Origin: Galbula dea
Taxonomy: Eukaryota; Chordata; Aves; Piciformes; Galbulidae
Length of the DNA stretch: 64,000 nt
Direction of reading: 5' to 3'
NCBI GenBank assembly: GCA_013399015.1
Contig: VWZX01002268.1
Location: 2,326,861 to 2,390,860, forward strand
Part shown: positions 32,796 to 46,700 of the stretch, piece by piece
Numbering within the stretch: position 1 is the stretch's first letter
Layout: the number at the start of each line of letters is the position of its first letter
Made by a program: the position numbers and the translations under genes
Notes under the pieces: generated by a model
Databases searched by the model: none
The model's input: the letters and a program-made list of their open reading frames with translations, nothing else
What the model was told of the DNA's origin: nothing

Positions 32796-33195
32796 CTATA
32801 CTGGGTTGAACCAAAAGTCCATCTAGTCCAGTATTCATCTCTGTGGCAGCAAACAGATGCTTAGGAGACAGCAGGGAAAGCATAAATGAAATATCTCACA
32901 AGTGCTTGCCTTGCTTCCAGTTATTTTTAGAACATAATTTCCTAAGCTGGATGTGGCCACTGTCTGCTTAGTAACCCTCTGTAGATTTTTTTTTTCCAAG
33001 TATTTGCCCATTTTCCCCTTGACTCCAAGTCCATTCTTTTACATCCAGAGCGTCCTTTGGTAATATATACTGCAAGTCTACTATGGGCTGTGCAGAGAAC
33101 CACCTTCTTCTCATTGTCTGCAGCCTGGTTACTACTAGGTTTGCTTGATGCCCTCCTAGTTGTTCTCTTGGTCCCAAAACGATCACAATATCACA
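32796..33195. mobile_element. Old sauropsid interspersed repeat
   Basis: Contains ACTGGGTTGAACCAAAAGTC followed by CATCTAGTCCAGTATTC, then further on TTGACTCCAAGTCCATTC and TATGGGCTGTGCAGAGAA. These follow, with gaps, an interspersed repeat common in turtles, crocodilians and birds (GACCAAAGGTCCATCTAGCCCAG type). I believe it belongs to the CR1/L3 LINE side but am unsure of the class, and the boundaries are approximate. Confidence 0.5.
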
Positions 33196-33357
33196 AACTC
33201 TTAAGTATACTAAGTTTTCCATGCACACAGAGTATGTGAAGGCAGAAGTAAAGACTATGAGTAGTCAATCAAGGTATATATTAATTGCACATCTGTAAAT
33301 TAAAACCACGGTTGCACCACCGCAGAAGGTGCTTCCTGGACTTTTTTTAAAAAGGCT

Positions 33358-33392
33358 GGTTGGTTTGTTTGTTTTGGTTTGGGTTTTTTTTT
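33358..33392. repeat. GTTT-rich low-complexity tract
   Basis: GGTTGGTTTGTTTGTTTTGG followed by GGGTTTTTTTTT; the T/G counterpart of the A/C-rich tracts elsewhere in the window. Confidence 0.65.
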
Positions 33393-33609
33393 CATAAAAA
33401 ATGTACACAAACAGTGCTCATGACCTTGCACTTCACTTCCCATTGCCAAGACTGAATGTTCCCTTGTCGTCTCAAGATTTCTGCATCCGCTGTCGCCTGC
33501 AGACAAAGAGGTGAGGTACGAAGGGGACCAATGTCTGCAAATACCCCTGAGTAGCAATGAGCAGAAACGAGGACAGTGGGAGAGCAGCAGCAGTTTTGCG
33601 GGGTAAAAA

Positions 33610-34740
33610 TTCGGACCAATAGCTCCCTCTCTGCCCCCCACCCCGCCCCGTACCGCTAAGGATAACTATCTAGGCGCAGCGCGCATAGCTGGGTCGGCAA
33701 CGGCAGCAGCAACGCCGGCGGCAGTCCGCGGGAGCCCGGCATCAACCAGCCCGGCATCTCCGCTCGGCCCTGCGTTGGAGAGAGGCCGCGGGGACTTCGC
33801 ACCCGCGGGAAGAGAGTCACGGCCGCCTTCAGTCCGTCCCCCGCCCCGAGGCAGTCAGGGAGGGAGCAGCCGAGCTGCCCCCGCCATAGCGGGGCCGGCG
33901 AGGAGGCAAGGTGGCTGCAGCCGCTTGGCTCGCAGCCCCTGGCGGGGAGCCGGCCCCTTCCCGCGGGGGTAGGCAGCGCCGAGCTAGCCGTGTGACAGCC
34001 GAGGGGGGACGCTGCTGCCTTGGCGAGCCGGCCTCCGGCTGTAGCCATGTGTTTCTCCGCCTGCCTGTGACACAATAACACGGGAAGCGGTGAACGGGTG
34101 TGTGTGGGGGGGTTGGAATCGGAGCCTGACAAGGGGAAAAGTGACCTGCTCCGCTCAGGTGAGCTGCAGCAGCGGGGGAGAGGCTGCCGCTGTCTCGTAA
34201 CCGCGGCGACAAGCTCTGCAGGGGCCAGGCCCAGGCAAGAGGCTCCCCTCGGAGCTGCCAGCGGCGACCGCGCGGCTGGGGAGGGCGGTGGGTCCTCGGT
34301 CCCCTCTCGCCTGGCGGTGCTGTGCCCGCAGGCTCGCGGCAATGGAGGAGGGCATGAGCAGCATGCAGCAGAAAGCGGCGGAGCTGGAGCACATGGCCGA
34401 GGTCCTGCTCACCGGCGAGCAGCTCCGGTAAGCGGTGCCTTCTCCCCGCTTTGCTGGGAACGCGTACACGGGAGTCAGCAGTAGCAGCTCCCCTCAAGGC
34501 GGGAGGGGGATCTGCAGGGCAGAGGGAAGGGGTCTGTCGCGTCGAGCTTCCCTTGCACCATAGCACCTGCCCTGCTTCCAGCGCGTCGCCGGGCTCTGGC
34601 CCCGCTTTCCGCAGCGAGGAGGAGGAACGGTGGCTGTGGGGTAAAGGGAGGTGGCAGCCGGCGTTGCGAACCTGCGGAGGTAAGTCACTGCCTCGGGCGT
34701 CTTCTGCCTCAGGCACTTCTGCTCCGCGGTCTGGGGTTGT
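33610..34740 (+). promoter_or_regulatory. DEPTOR: DEPTOR CpG-island promoter and 5'UTR
   Basis: A CpG-rich block starting just upstream of DEPTOR exon 1 and ending in intron 1. A CCAAT box (33616-33620) and a GC box (CCCCGCCCC, 33641-33649) stand about 20 bp apart, suggesting transcription starts shortly after, near 33.7 kb (inference), giving a long GC-rich leader. A donor (CTCAG/GTGAGC at 34158/34159) and an acceptor (CCCGCAG at 34325-34331) inside the leader could define a 173-bp intron. Confidence 0.65.
34342..34427 (+). CDS. DEPTOR: DEPTOR exon 1 (coding part)
   Basis: Encodes MEEGMSSMQQKAAELEHMAE then VLLTGEQL, and CG of Arg29. The donor is CCG/GTAAGC. From AELEHMAEVLLTGEQLR it matches the family; the first dozen residues do not match human. 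Confidence 0.92.
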
Positions 34741-37700
34741 AGGCGTCTTGGGGGCAAGGCTGCTGGATTCCGAAAGGGATCAGGGAATGGGGAAGGAGCG
34801 TTACTTTTTTTTTCTAAAAAAACCCACCCAAACCCCAAAACAAAACAAAAATAAAAAAACCCCCACAAACCCGAAAACCCCCTCAACAACAAGCAAACCA
34901 TAAGCAGTAAAGAGTTTCAGCACTCCAGCGAAAACCAGCAGAGTGCAGGGAAGCTCTGGGGCCCGAACCCCGAGTGCGCTCCGAGGTTCGCAGCGGTGCC
35001 GAGCCGTGACCCTGCAGCGGTGCTCGCTCTTCGATCTGCTTGTTTTTATTTAGCATCAGCTGGTCCCAGCAGATGGAAGGGAATCCCTACTGTCAGTGCC
35101 AGCAGCAATTAACAGTGCTGTGTGGACTTGTGAGCAGTACAGAAACCTTTAAGAAAAATGCCCAACTCACTTAATTTTTAATTTCTGTGATGTATTTAGT
35201 AGTTCTGACCTGTAGTTACACACTACAGAGCAGAAAAAGAAATTTTAAGTATTTCAGCATGTTGTTGGAACATCTTGTGATACAGGAAGAAAAATGGTAA
35301 TATTGTCATGTGTTATACATGTAACTAGAAAGAAAGTGTAAAAATATTTTCCCAGTAGTTTTTGCTTGAATTTTCTTTGAACTTTTTGCTCAAATGCCAG
35401 ACAAGCATTGCAAAACGAGATAAATGTTGCTTTGTTTAGGGGGTGCCGTCGTTGCTGCTGGTACAGACACTGACATTGTTACTCCATTGACACCTTGTGA
35501 AGCACACCAGTGATACTTATGTCTGGGGAGTAAAAGTTGTTTTAGTGGTCTGGTTCCTGTACCCACAAGTGTCTGCCCCAAGCTTGAGATTCCTCTTCAA
35601 AGCAGCCTGAAATGAAATCTAGAGTGATAGGATGTGTCAGCACACAGGCTCTTCATGATAGATTTAGTGTGGAGTTGCTCATCCAAGTTTGTGCAAGTTG
35701 TTCTTACCATGCCTGATAAAAACCCTGCCGTTCTTTTTATCTCACTAAAAGTTGAAAATTCAAGGCTAATACAAAATTTCTGTTAATATAATCTTTCTAT
35801 ATACCTCATAGTTAAATATAAAGCTTTGCAAGCTTTTTCTTAGGAGAAGACTCAGGAAACTTCCAACAAATCTGGCTCCTAGAATCAGCTCTTCAAAATC
35901 AGGGGTGATGTTTGTCATCTTACTTATTGAGGTAATGAAACATGGTCCTATTTTTTGGGTAGGATGATCTACAGATAATAATTATTCCCTGTCCTGTGAA
36001 GTTACCTATGGACATTCTTTTATGGTGCTGTAAGAGATGTCTTAGATCTCCTTGGACTGTGGCTTTACAAACAACTTAGCCTGCATAATGTCTAGGTGCT
36101 GCTGAATGGAGATGTCTGCTCTCCCCTTGACCACGTTCCCCTCCCCACTTGCAACTGTGTGGTTCCACCACCACCTCCCTCCTGCCTGCTTATGTACTTT
36201 TTGCACCTTCCTGGGAGCAGATCCTGTGAGGCAATGTGGCTAATAGGTTAGTTTTCTGAGATGCTGACTGCCAGACCCACAGAAGATAGGAGGTGGGAAT
36301 ATGGAACCAGAAACAGGAAGAGGAGATAGTGGAGAAGAAGTGGATCTCCCATTTTGGCAGCAGTGAGCTATTGGGTCAGTTGGAACTGTCTTGTAAAACT
36401 GCACCCAAAATTGCCTCTCTTCCCCCTGTTTTTTGTTAAATTTATTCCATTTCTCTGTTGAGATTTTCTATGAAAAGGGTTAATTTTCTTCAGTTTTCCA
36501 GACAATCAACGCTGCAGATATGCAGTAGAAAACTGGTTGGTAAGACAAGTTTTAGCTAACCCCATATTTAAAGTTTCCCTTGTCCTGTTTGAGACAAGTG
36601 TGTCATTGTTAAGGCTAAATGGAATCCTGTAGGGTTTTCAGGATCAAAGACAGGCTATCTCAGTAGCCTTTAGAGTAGGCAAACAGGTGATATAAAACTG
36701 GTACATAACATGCACTCAAGGAGACATACTGTACTCTATTCTTAGTGATGCTTACAAGTGTAAGATAAGCCCCAGCAGGAGTGATGCAGCAAGGCAGGTG
36801 ATGATGTGAGTATTTGGGTGAAAGTGCATATGAGCAAGTGTTGTGTACTGCAAGATGAACATATAATTTAGGAGTAAAAGTGTAGAATGAAACTTGGGTA
36901 TTGCTTACACAAACCCAACCAAATATAGGTATTTAAAGTACTCTTGTACTAGACCAAACAGCATACGTGTCTAAATTGAAAATATGTAGGATTGCTGCTT
37001 GATTTAAATTCCTTACAAAGTTCCTATTGCTTGTCTCTCCTCAGTGTCATGTGTTGCCTCATAGCCCCCATTGCTGTCACCTGTTTATTGCACATCTGTT
37101 CCCTCTCTGGCAGGGACCTTCTCATGCAGTAAGGTCTGACGTCATCTGAGCAGCACCTCGGTGAGCTTGGCTTTGTACACTGGCAGTGCCAGTGGTAGGG
37201 ATGGAAGCCTTGTGTCCCCTTCTTCTCCCTTGGCAAGTGCAAGCTGGCTAGTGGAGGGAGAGGAGGAGGCCAGAGTTTTTTCCTTCTCCTTGTTACTGTC
37301 ACTCGGTATATTTCCCCTTTGCAAGGTTAGAAGCCTCTGCTCCAGCGTGCACTATGTCAGCTGGCACCCGGGGACTTTGCTGATGGCACAGACTGGCACT
37401 GGGCCCATCAGCTTTGGTCATGACAGCTTGTGGGAGATAAGGCTCTGATATGAATCCTGGTCCATGGGTGGGGTGATTTATGGAAAAAAAGAAACAATCT
37501 TGAAGTGTATTTTAGCTAACATGTTAAATTTTTACATTCAGTAGTATCCTTTGCCTCTGTACCCAGTAGCTGGCTGAGTGAATACCTAACTCTTAGTTTT
37601 GGTTAATAGAAAGACAGTTTTTAAAGTGAGGACTTCTGAAGTTTGTCTCTTGGCAAGACTCTAAATTATCAGGCTGACAGCAATGAAACAAAGCTGAAGA

Positions 37701-40700
37701 TTTTAGCAGTGTGGCACTTGAGGACAGACCCTTTGGTAGCTTCTCTTTTTTGAAACAAACAAAATGCAAGATGTGATTAAACAGGAATTTGCTTTTTTAT
37801 AAGAGATGTATATAAGTTTCATCTTATAAAAGGGGTTTTACATGGTAAACAGCTATACATTTTGTAGCTGCAAGACAAGTCAAAAGCCAGTTTTCATTGG
37901 TCTTCCAAAGGTCTCCCTTCAGGAAGATTATCACTTTAAGAAAACTTCTTAACATATTGGACAGTATAACTTTCAGAATCATTAACTTCTGAAGGATGGC
38001 AGCACATATGGGTCCATAATTTTTTTCTTATTCTGAGCAATAAATAGTGAATCTTTTTCATAGTGGTAATGTTCAAAAGTTCATTGGCACTCTAATGTGT
38101 GAAGAACCCAGAACATGTAACAGTGGGAGTTTCTAGAGAGATGTAATCAAGAAAGCCTAAGCATTAATGTGTTGGTATAATACAGAAATATAGTAACCAT
38201 ATAGTTACATAATTTATTAAATGATGTAACTAGAGGTCTCTTCCTCTCAAGTCAGGTCATGACTGATCTTCAGATATTAAACAATATATTCCATTTTTAG
38301 AGACAGAATTCATTAAGATGAGATTTTGTAATCTGCCTAAGGCAATCCTGTATCGTACTTCCACCTGAAGGGTTGATGTGTTTTTCTACCCCCTGCACCT
38401 TGTTCTTGCAGCCTCCATAGTTCTCCACCAGTGGTTTCCTTTTTTTTTAGCCAAGAACTACGTATTGGGCTCAAATTAACCCTAAAACAGTTTTCATCAG
38501 TCTCACTTGAGAAGGCTCTTGTCTGTTGACCACTTCATGGCAGATAGGACACAGGAGGTTGTATCGGCAGATCTGTGTGAAACAGAGTGCTCCAGAACTC
38601 TCTATCCAAATAATTTCAAATTAATTTGTTTTCCAAAATCAAGCAACCAAAAAATGGGCATTCTTCTCTTTGAGGTTCTACCAGAGTAGTATACTGAAAG
38701 GAAAGCTTTCAGAGTGAAGGTTGATAGAGCTGCAAAATGAAGTGCTCTGAAGAATTTTCCCACTAAATCTACCCTATCATTTTCAGTTTTATATTTTAAT
38801 TAATATAAATTTTAGTTCTATAAAAAGCATGTTTCTCAAATTTGTATTTTTTTTATAGAATCTTTGATACTTGATGTTCTGTCTCATGTATGTCAGTCTT
38901 GCCCATTTGTAGTAATCTTAATGACATCAAGTCCCATATGTATATAGAAGCATGCAGGCATAGACACTTATATAGGTATATGTATAGCTGTACCTATATG
39001 TATATTTATATGATTCCTGCGCCAGGAATCTCAATTTCTCATGTCCTTTAGTAAAATTTGTGACTATTCAACATCTCTAAAAATCAAGACATAAGGCTTT
39101 TGTTTGCTCAGTTCTTTCCTTTAAGCTATGCCTTTTAATAATTCAATCATTCCTGTCGGCAGCTTTCCTGAAGCACAACTCAGAGATCAAGTGGTTAACA
39201 ACTCGTGCAAATAGGGATTGCTTTCTCACTGTGTACACAGGAAGGCGGATGTTGTGTAAGTGGTTTGTGCTCTGTATTTTATGTATTCTATTCCAGATCA
39301 AGTCAATCATTAACTTTTGTCTCATGTTAGCAGAGATCAGCAGGCAAGCAGAGGATTCTGGATATATGTAGCATGTGCAAGGATATTTATTAGTTGTTTT
39401 GCTTTAGATGAGCTGCCTATGAACAGGTGAAGGAAAATGTTTTGATGTTGATGCTCATGCCAGGAAGGCAGAATTAATGTTCCAAAAGCAATCTAGGTTT
39501 TCATTTACTACATGATACCTGCTGCTGTGGGAGCAGTGGCCATAGGCTGGCACCATGACAGAGAAGCCCTCCTGTCACTTGTCATTATTTTTTACTGTTT
39601 ATGTAGCAGTAGCACCTTGGAATTTGAACCATTTATCAAGTCCCAGCAGGGGTAGGCACTGTATGCTCTGAATTAAAAATAAAGCCTTTGCAACACAAAT
39701 TTTGTCTTTGGTATCAGGCTCTGGCTGGTGAGGGATGGTCTGCATGAAGCCACCAGAGTTGGGGAACCAAAGTGGAACTCTGTCAGGATTGGGATTTCTG
39801 GTTTGGAGTGTCAGACTTAGAGCCCAAGAGTGGCATCCTGAAAGCGCAGAGGGAAGTACCACCCGAGTGTGGAGATGCAGGGGTGATACTGCATGTGCTG
39901 GGGTGGGTGGGAAGCTCTGGGTACTGCATTCAGGAGATGATCTGCACTTTTCTCCTTCTGATGTCACATCTGTAGAGTGAGAGCCAGATGGGAGGTCAAC
40001 CAGCTTTCCCTGTTGGATAAATGGACAAGGACTAGAGAGGAGTCAGGAGAAGTGGAAAGGGGCTAATAGCTTGGATGGCTAGAACTTTGAGCTAGTACTG
40101 CCACTGAAAGCAGTGGTCCTCTCTTGCATTCCTCACTGACACAGGTGTTTATGCCTCCTAGTTCCCTCCTCTGTGCATCCCTCCTTTGGACTGGTTAAGC
40201 ATCTCTGGATCTTCACCATATGGTGACCTGCTCTGGGGAGGTGATCAGCAGTGCTTTTGGATGGCTGATATTTCAGTTGGGTCAGTTTTACAAACCAGTT
40301 TACCTAATGACCACATGAAAGCTTTCTCCGAAGAAGTATAGGAGGTGCGGAGGAAATGGGTGCTGGCTTACCCCATGTCACTCAACTACAGTTTAAGGCC
40401 GTGGTTTTCTGATGAAGCTGATCTAACTGCAGGCTACTACTGCCCAGCTCTTATTGCTTCCCTTGCACTTGTGCACTGGTTCATCTGGGATCAAAAGTTC
40501 AGTGAACTAAAATGACTGAAGCCAAATAAGAAATAATTCACTTTCTAAACAGGCTCAGCAAGAGGTCAGACCAGCGCCAGCACTGGGGTGAAGGAGCTGG
40601 CAGAAATACATGGTCAAGGATGGAGAGAAGCAAAGGTGGCACCACCCCCTTAGTGCTTAATTTGCCAAAACTCAACATGGGTCAAACATTTGCTGGATTC

Positions 40701-43700
40701 CCATTAAAAATTTCGGACTCTGTTAGAAGACAGACTATAAAAATCATGTTATGTCTAAATGCCCAGGGCACATGTTGTAACCAGATTGGAACAAAGCTAT
40801 GTTTTCATTTTGCCTATATTATTTCACTTTCAAGGTTTTAACTTTACTTCTGCACTGTTCTCAGGGTGTTGTGCATGAGTAGAGACAATTACTGACTTTT
40901 CATATGGTTTGAAATTTGCACTGTATAATTTAGATGACCAGCACATCACAGTGCTGCCAATATGACAGTACTATTTCAGAATGAAACCCCCTTCCTCAAT
41001 TATGAGCTCTATAATTTTACAGTCTTCATAGTTTGCTTTTTAACAGTGCCTCAGTCCTGTAAATGCATTCAGATCTCAAAGGTGCTTTTACAGATAATTA
41101 AAATAATATGCTTGATTTGGCTTGCTAATTCAGAGCAAATACAGAAGCTGGTTTTGACATAAGAAGACCATAATCCTCCATTTCCTTGAAGTTGTGTGGG
41201 TGATTACATGGGCTACCACAGCTGTGTCACAGGGATTTGCAGGCAGATAAAGAGTTTTCTGGTCTCTGTGGAGGGCCAGGGGACTGTAGGTTATGCTCTA
41301 GGTTTTACAGTGGCGTCGAGCCAATGTGTCTGGCTGCTGCTGAAGGGCAGCCTAGCACCCCTGGACTGCTGCTCCTGCTCCTTGGCTTGATGCATCTGCA
41401 TTGATGCATGTCTGACTGCATTGTGAGCAGCCTGGTGAATTGTGAGCAGCCTGGTGAGATCAGCCGGGTTACCGTTGTGCCAAATTAGCACCAATGACAG
41501 GGCAAGGGATAAGGTCAGCTGGTTGAGGGTCAGGGGGTCACAAGCTCTGCAGACCTCCCCTTTACTGGGGGACCACACAGTGAGATTGGCTTCTCATCGA
41601 TTCAAACCCTGTACAGCTGTGCCAGTCCAGGAGCCCTTTCTTACTCCTTTCATCCAATCTTCCCCTGCCCAACTCCTGTTTGTGTGTCAGGTTTTTGGTA
41701 GTGATCATACCAGTGCTGGACAGGAGCCTTCAGGCAGCTCTGTGGCTGTTTGGGTGAGGGTGCCTCCTATGTATTAAGGCAGCAAGCACAGAGGTGTTTC
41801 CTTGAAGATTTAAAACCTAATGGCAAAAGTGGAACTAAATGGCCAGTCAGAGCAAAAGCCAACATCAGCAGAGAGACATTCGTAGCAATGGTGAGAGCTT
41901 GAAAGTGAAGATAAGCATAGTAATGCTGAGTCTGATGTGCTGGAAGAGGAGATGGCAGTGGAAGGAATCAGGGAGAGGAGCAATGTTAATGAGATCAAGA
42001 GCTATGGAAACTATCTTTCCAAGAACATTCCAGCTAGATAAGAGCCAGACAAGATGATGTTTGTCAGGGACAGTGCACAGAAGAAGCCTTGAGGGAAGGA
42101 GAACTTGGAACAGAATTTGAACTTCCTGGAGAAGAGGTGTAGCTCTCATGGAGGTGCATTCCATAGGAATCTGCAGAGATCAAACTTGTTTTGCTCATAA
42201 GCAGCACTAGCACAATCATTTTTATCCTTTGACTCGGAGTTGTGGAGTTTTACATGGGTTTGTTTCATTGCTTCTCACAATAAAGGCCTTTGCCAGAATG
42301 GGTGTATTGCTTAATGTTTCAATTAGTGAATTGTTAGCTGAATTGTTGTACCATAGTGAATTAGCTGAATTATTGTACAATCTACTGCCTCTGTTTGCAA
42401 CACTTTCCTGCTTATTGTACCAAATGAGTTTATTGGCAGGAGTTAAAAAAAAATTGTTCATATGTTTTATCTGTTGGTCTTCATATTATTGCTCATGTCT
42501 TGAAAGCATTGAGGCTGCTTAAAGCAAGTCTGTATTCTTTTGTGTTTTCACAGACCATTCTCAGCTCTGATTTAGGAGGCAAACTGAACACAAGGCATAA
42601 TTACAATACAGTTCATAAACCCAATTATTTTTAATTGCATAACAGTGAGTATTGCAGAATATTCACAGGAAGCTGAAGTTGTGAGTGCTTGTCTGAGAAG
42701 TCAGAGTTGAGCACTTAAACTTGTCCTCTTTGGGAGGAGAGACAACACATGGCCAATAAGTCACTCAAAGTTAGGATTTCAGATAATGGAAGTGACTTCT
42801 GAAAATATATTATAAAAGCATTATTTCTTTTACTAATTGTCAGTGGTGGTATAGTTTCCTTTCATTTTTTACAGAAAAGATCCTTCTCTTGATAACCACA
42901 CATCCTTTTCTGCAGTACCATATAATTGTATAGCTTAGAAATTAGGGTGATATAATAGAAAGCTGTTAATTGTTTCCTACTGCTCAGGATGTAATTAACT
43001 TACACTTTTCTTTGGCTATTTTTAGTAAGATGTAGAAAAATACTAAAAAAGCAAGTGGTTTCCAGTTTTATGACAGCTCAATACAAACATACAGATCTAA
43101 TTTCCTCTGCAATCTAGTACTCACAAGGGAAGCTGTAGGTCTGAATTTATGGCCTGAATTTGTGGGCTGAAAGAGTGTCTGCAAGAGACATAATTTTGAT
43201 TTTATCCTAGACCCTGAGCCACGCCTGTGTTTCCCCGAACTTGCTTTGACTCCTGCCAGTGTTATTAAGGTGTAATGAGTATTGAGGATGTTCCTGTGTA
43301 AGCTCAGTTGCAGGCTCAGTGACCTTATTATTTTCTGAATTTATAAAGAAGGATTTTATAAAAGAGACAGCCCCAGTGTTTTATTTAAAGTCATAGTGGT
43401 ACTGGTGAACCATCACTTCTTTGAAAGATTTAGGCATTCCTTTGCAGTGCAACAAGAGATGGTTTATCTGAAATCTAGCTGTCTGCCTCTGCATTCTGGT
43501 ATCTCCTCATGTTGACTATGTGGCTGTGCGCAAAAGACTGGAGATAAGCAGAGTAATGGGACCTGGCATCAGGAGCTACTTTGAAGACACCCTCTCTAAC
43601 CCCACTTCAGATGGTAGAATTCCTTCTCTGCCACAGCTGCCAACACAGAAATATCTGTATCCTATTTCCAGTACAACCCTGTGTTTTAAAGGGTATTTTA

Positions 43701-46700
43701 GCCCCTGTGAATATCTGAGTAACAGAACTAAGTGACAGCTAAACTGAAGCATAAATAGGAATAGAAAGAGGAACAGGCAGCAGTGAACTGCTGACACTTC
43801 AGCCAAGACTTGGCAAGCCCAGCTGGAAATGCTTGTCCCAGCAGTACACATCACATTTGCAGAGTACCTTCATGATTGCCTCTGTGTACAAAGTTTATAT
43901 CATCACTGATCTATTTTAGCCTTTCCTGATAAGGAAGATGTTCTACCCCCTTAATAGTCTTTGTGGCTCTGTGCTGGACTCTTTCAAGCAGTTCCCTATC
44001 CTTCTTAAACTGAGGGGCCCAGAACTGGACACAATATTACAGATGCGACCTCACCAGGGTAAAGTGAAGGGGGAGAAGAACCTCTCTTGATCTACTAACC
44101 ACACCCCTTCTAATCCACCCCAGAATCCCATTGGCCCTCCTGGCCACAAGAGCACACTGCTGGCTCGTATTTATAAGCCCACCAACTGCAGGAAAACCTT
44201 CAGTAAGAATTTAAGACATAAACATTCATTTCTGGGGCTGTTGGCTGCTGGCTTGCTTGTGGAATGCCAGACCAGTCCAGGCACACTCCCACACACACTG
44301 TTTGGACAAAGAATTTCATAGAAGGGGGTTTCTCTTCTGTATCAGATTAATTCCATCCTTTTAGACTTACACTGATGACCGAAAGCAGGGTCTAGCCATC
44401 TGCATATGTATTTAACACTCTTTCACTAGTTTTATTCTTGCAGATTATTGTTCGACATAAGACTGGACACAGTCCTGAGTAATGTGCTCTAGGGGACCCT
44501 GCTGAAACATGGAGGTTGGACTAGATGACCTCTGGTGCTTCGTTCCAACCTTAACCATTCTATGATTCTCTGATTCTATGAACATTGCCAGAAGCTGGAA
44601 TATATTTCAAATGTAAAGCTTCATCAGACATACTGATAATTGCATGTTCTATAATTAAAAGTGTGTAGGCTTTTCTTTCTAAGTATGGCAACAGCTGTTA
44701 GAGCACAGCTGGAAAATATGCTTTAAGCAAAGATATTTCAACTCAGAGAATCCCACAATACATGAAATATTTAGCAGCACTTCTTTCTGGTTTATCAGTA
44801 TTTTTAAAATAAAAGTCTGAATTTTTTTTATGATGCTGGCAAAGCTGCTTTTGAATTCATATCACAGATTGGCCATTCCACTGTAATTCAAGGCTAAATG
44901 CTGCAAATCAAAACCACTGCTTTACTGCTATCTTCAGGCAGAAGCCTACATAAGCCTTGTATAATGCCCTAATAGTATTTTCTTCACTGATTTCAGCCAA
45001 ATATTTTCCTTTTCTTTTATTTTAAAGAGAAGTAATTGTTTCATACTGGAATCACATTGAGAGGAAAATTGGCTGGACTCTCTCTTTGTTCTCCTGGAGG
45101 CTGATGCTACCGCCTTTCTGCACTATCTGCCTCTCTAGAAAATAGAGGTGGTTGTACCCTCTACAGTTGTTACAGTATTAATCAGAACTTCATTGAAGTC
45201 AGTGAGAGTGTTTACACGGTAGGATCCTGGCCACTTGGAAATGAATGGCAGTATTTCTGTTTGTGATAGGAGCCTGAGCGTTGTGGTTTCTGTATGTTCT
45301 TCAGAGCCATTGTGTAGACATGGCAGTACAAAACCAGAATTATTAACATTTAAAATAAAATGGGAGCAAGAAAGCACAAAACTTTAAAAAACTTTTAAAA
45401 ACCTCTATCCATTAATTTGTTGATAGTGCTACTCATTTTGTTTATTCAGAAAAAACGACTAAAAATAAAGGTGCATAACTCCAGAACCTTTTCGAACAAG
45501 ATGTTATTCTAATCAGGATCTTTCATTCTCACCCAACTGTCTCAAAAACAGCCAGCCAACTTACTTTCAGAGTGATGGGAGAAATTTTGCAGATAGATCA
45601 CATTTGCTAACAGTTCCCCAAGTGAGAAATCAGTTATTTGGAGAAATAGGGAGCTTCTTTATGCTAGATAACATTGTGTTGGAACAACTTTGCACACAAA
45701 TTTTAATTCATAAATATTACACTGCTTGTGCAGCTGGAGGCAAAATGAAGGTACCCAATCAAGGAAGAAACTACAGCTAAAAAAATGAATGACATTTAAA
45801 AAATATAATCTACAGCAGTGATACTATAAAATAAAAGAGTAGCATGGAAAGTATTGGTTGTAATGTGAGCAAGTGAATTCCAAATTATTGACAGTTTAAT
45901 TGACCTACAGGAAGTATTTTAATGGGCTTAGTATGCTGTGCTGTTCTACATTTTTTGATCTTTTCACTAGGCAGAAAAACAGTTTTTCCAAGTATGAGGT
46001 TTAAAGTTGTAACAGGTGGTTGCTGTGGACTGCCTGGTGGTCAGATACCAGTGCTGGCCATGTGAACAAGTATCTTCCTCTTCCATGCAACACCTGCAAA
46101 GCTTATCCTGTGAGCAAGGTTTGGATGCCCCTGCTCCACACTCTTGTCCCAGTCTTGCTAGTTACAAGGGCTATTTATGCTTGATATTCATATGGTGATT
46201 TGGCCCCCAGGCTCCGACTGCATGAAGAAAAGGTCATTAAAGATCGGCGTCACCACCTTAAGACGTACCCAAACTGCTTTGTTGCCAAAGAGCTGATCGA
46301 CTGGCTGATTGACCGTAAAGAGGCCTCTGACCGTGAGACAGCAATTAAACTGGTGCAGAAATTGTTGGATCACAGCATTATCCACCATGGTAAGTGAAAT
46401 ATCAGCTGCTAAAAATTAAATTAAATTTTACTGACTGCTGTGAAACAGAGAAGTCCTGTTCCTCTTCCTCAACCAAGTGTAGGACAGGTAGGATCCTTTC
46501 GCTATCAGGAAGATAGCATCTTCCTTTAACTGTGCGACTTCACAACGTCCCCTGCGGCATAAGGGACACAGAGAGGTCAAAGAGGTATGGAGTGACATTC
46601 CCAATGTCAGTACAGGGTGGGGAAGTCACTGGAAACTCTGCTGCTGCTTTCTTTCTGCCAGAGCAGCCCCATCTGGATCCTGCCCCCTCTCTCCCTGCTG

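Larger units (their letters stand above)
27181..33600. other. DSCC1-DEPTOR intergenic region
   Basis: A 6.4-kb spacer between divergent promoters (DSCC1 minus, DEPTOR plus). Short open frames on both strands have no recognisable similarity, no splice pairing and no codon conservation I can judge. The only repeats seen are the old element at about 32796-33195 and a GTTT-rich tract at 33358-33392. Regulatory elements may be present but I cannot see them. Confidence 0.7.
34428..46210 (+). other. DEPTOR: DEPTOR intron 1
   Basis: An 11.8-kb GT-AG intron. It starts in the CpG island, with an A/C-rich tract at 34810-34900. It contains two CR1 fragments in opposite orientations (43912-44165 and 44447-44580), a 19-bp perfect tandem repeat (41420-41457) and a 30-bp imperfect tandem repeat (42324-42380). 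The other short open frames are unremarkable. Confidence 0.85.

Noticed and set aside
33656..34716. Long minus-strand open frames (228 and 295 codons) opposite DEPTOR exon 1
   Set aside because: They lie in a CpG island where stop codons are rare. The translations are Pro/Ser/Ala/Arg-rich with no family similarity, and they run antisense to the real exon.
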